DNA from: Gemmatimonadota bacterium
GTDB taxonomy: Bacteria; Gemmatimonadota; Gemmatimonadetes; Gemmatimonadales; Gemmatimonadaceae
Direction of reading: 5' to 3'
NCBI GenBank assembly: GCA_028287205.1
Contig: JAQBQC010000398.1
Location: 1 to 5,836 of the forward strand
DNA: 5,836 nt
This document shows, piece by piece, positions 5,714 through 5,836 of the stretch. Position 1 is the first letter of the stretch, and each line of letters begins with the position of its first letter. A program made the position numbers and the translations under genes. The notes under the pieces are model-generated. The model did not search any database. It was not told the origin of the DNA and saw only the letters and a program-made list of their open reading frames with translations.

Positions 5714-5836
5714 ATTAGATACGGATTTAACGGACACAAACGGACACGGACGGAAACGGCCAAGTCGGGGTTTCTCCGTTTAATCCGTTTGTGTCCGTTT
5801 AATCCGTTTGTGTCGTTTTTCATCTTGTTAGTGCCC
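5672..5836. repeat. Repeat unit 2 of the tandem pair, reaching the window edge
   Basis: Unit 2 carries the same shoulder (GCGCGA, AGT, CGCGGAACACC) and GCACTAAC arm as unit 1, shifted by 167 bases. It diverges inside the arms, where the short CGGACACAAACGGA words are arranged differently. It ends in TTGTTAGTGCCC exactly at the window edge, so more copies may follow. No gene is supported in it. Confidence 0.75.
5704..5835. repeat. Inverted-repeat element 2 (132 bp)
   Basis: GGCACTAACAA at 5704-5714 and TTGTTAGTGCC at 5825-5835 are a perfect 11-bp inverted repeat. Inside, the 23 bases at 5722-5744 match the reverse complement of 5784-5806 with one mismatch, leaving a 39-base loop. The second copy of TCCGTTTGTGTC in the right arm (5803-5814) gives a further pairing register. 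Symmetry is better preserved than in element 1. Confidence 0.8.

Noticed and set aside
5629..5823. Small minus-strand open frame in the repeat region, and the plus-strand tail of a frame running to 5671
   Set aside because: Both translate the short repeats into repetitive VRLCPLNP- or SVCTYPFLSV-like peptides. The repeat arms explain them, and no start signal is convincing.

Overview
The window is a tightly packed, single-strand (+) operon of high-GC coding sequence. It ends in a 341-base non-coding tail built from a tandemly repeated inverted-repeat element. GC-rich third codon positions, GTG starts and envelope-type proteins suggest a Gram-negative-like, high-GC environmental bacterium. Gemmatimonadota or Acidobacteriota would fit, but that is an impression from protein and repeat style and not proven by the sequence.

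Layout: (i) 2-118, the apparent 3' end of an upstream gene of unknown function; (ii) 108-989, a UbiA-superfamily integral-membrane prenyltransferase of the polyprenyl-phosphate phosphoribosyltransferase type; (iii) 986-2746, a two-domain protein with an N-terminal NodB/polysaccharide-deacetylase fold (XrtA-associated, DUF3473-like) fused through an Ala-rich linker to a GT2 glycosyltransferase of the dolichol-phosphate-mannose-synthase type; (iv) 2743-4716, a membrane-anchored alkaline-phosphatase-superfamily transferase or hydrolase resembling LTA synthase and phosphoethanolamine/phosphoglycerol transferases; (v) 4713-5495, a membrane-anchored glycerophosphodiester phosphodiesterase; (vi) 5496-5836, hairpins and two ~167-bp repeat units, each with a GCACTAAC...GTTAGTGC inverted repeat enclosing short ACAAACGGAC-type repeats.

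Each of the three junctions between the four complete genes is a 4-base NTGA overlap (GTGA, GTGA, ATGA), and none has a visible Shine-Dalgarno sequence. The first gene overlaps its upstream neighbour by 11 bases and does have one. This points to one transcript with translational coupling. The enzymes suggest a cell-envelope module: a lipid-linked pentose phosphate (UbiA-like), a second polyprenyl-linked or nascent glycan step (GT2 plus NodB-like domain), transfer of a phospho-alcohol group on the outer face of the membrane (gene iv), and hydrolysis of glycerophosphodiesters (gene v). The pathway product is inferred.

The most unusual items are the NodB-like domain, where the first metal-ligand histidine position is lysine and the R-x-P motif is altered, and the 3' repeat array, whose arms can pair in mutually exclusive ways and which abuts the last stop codon.
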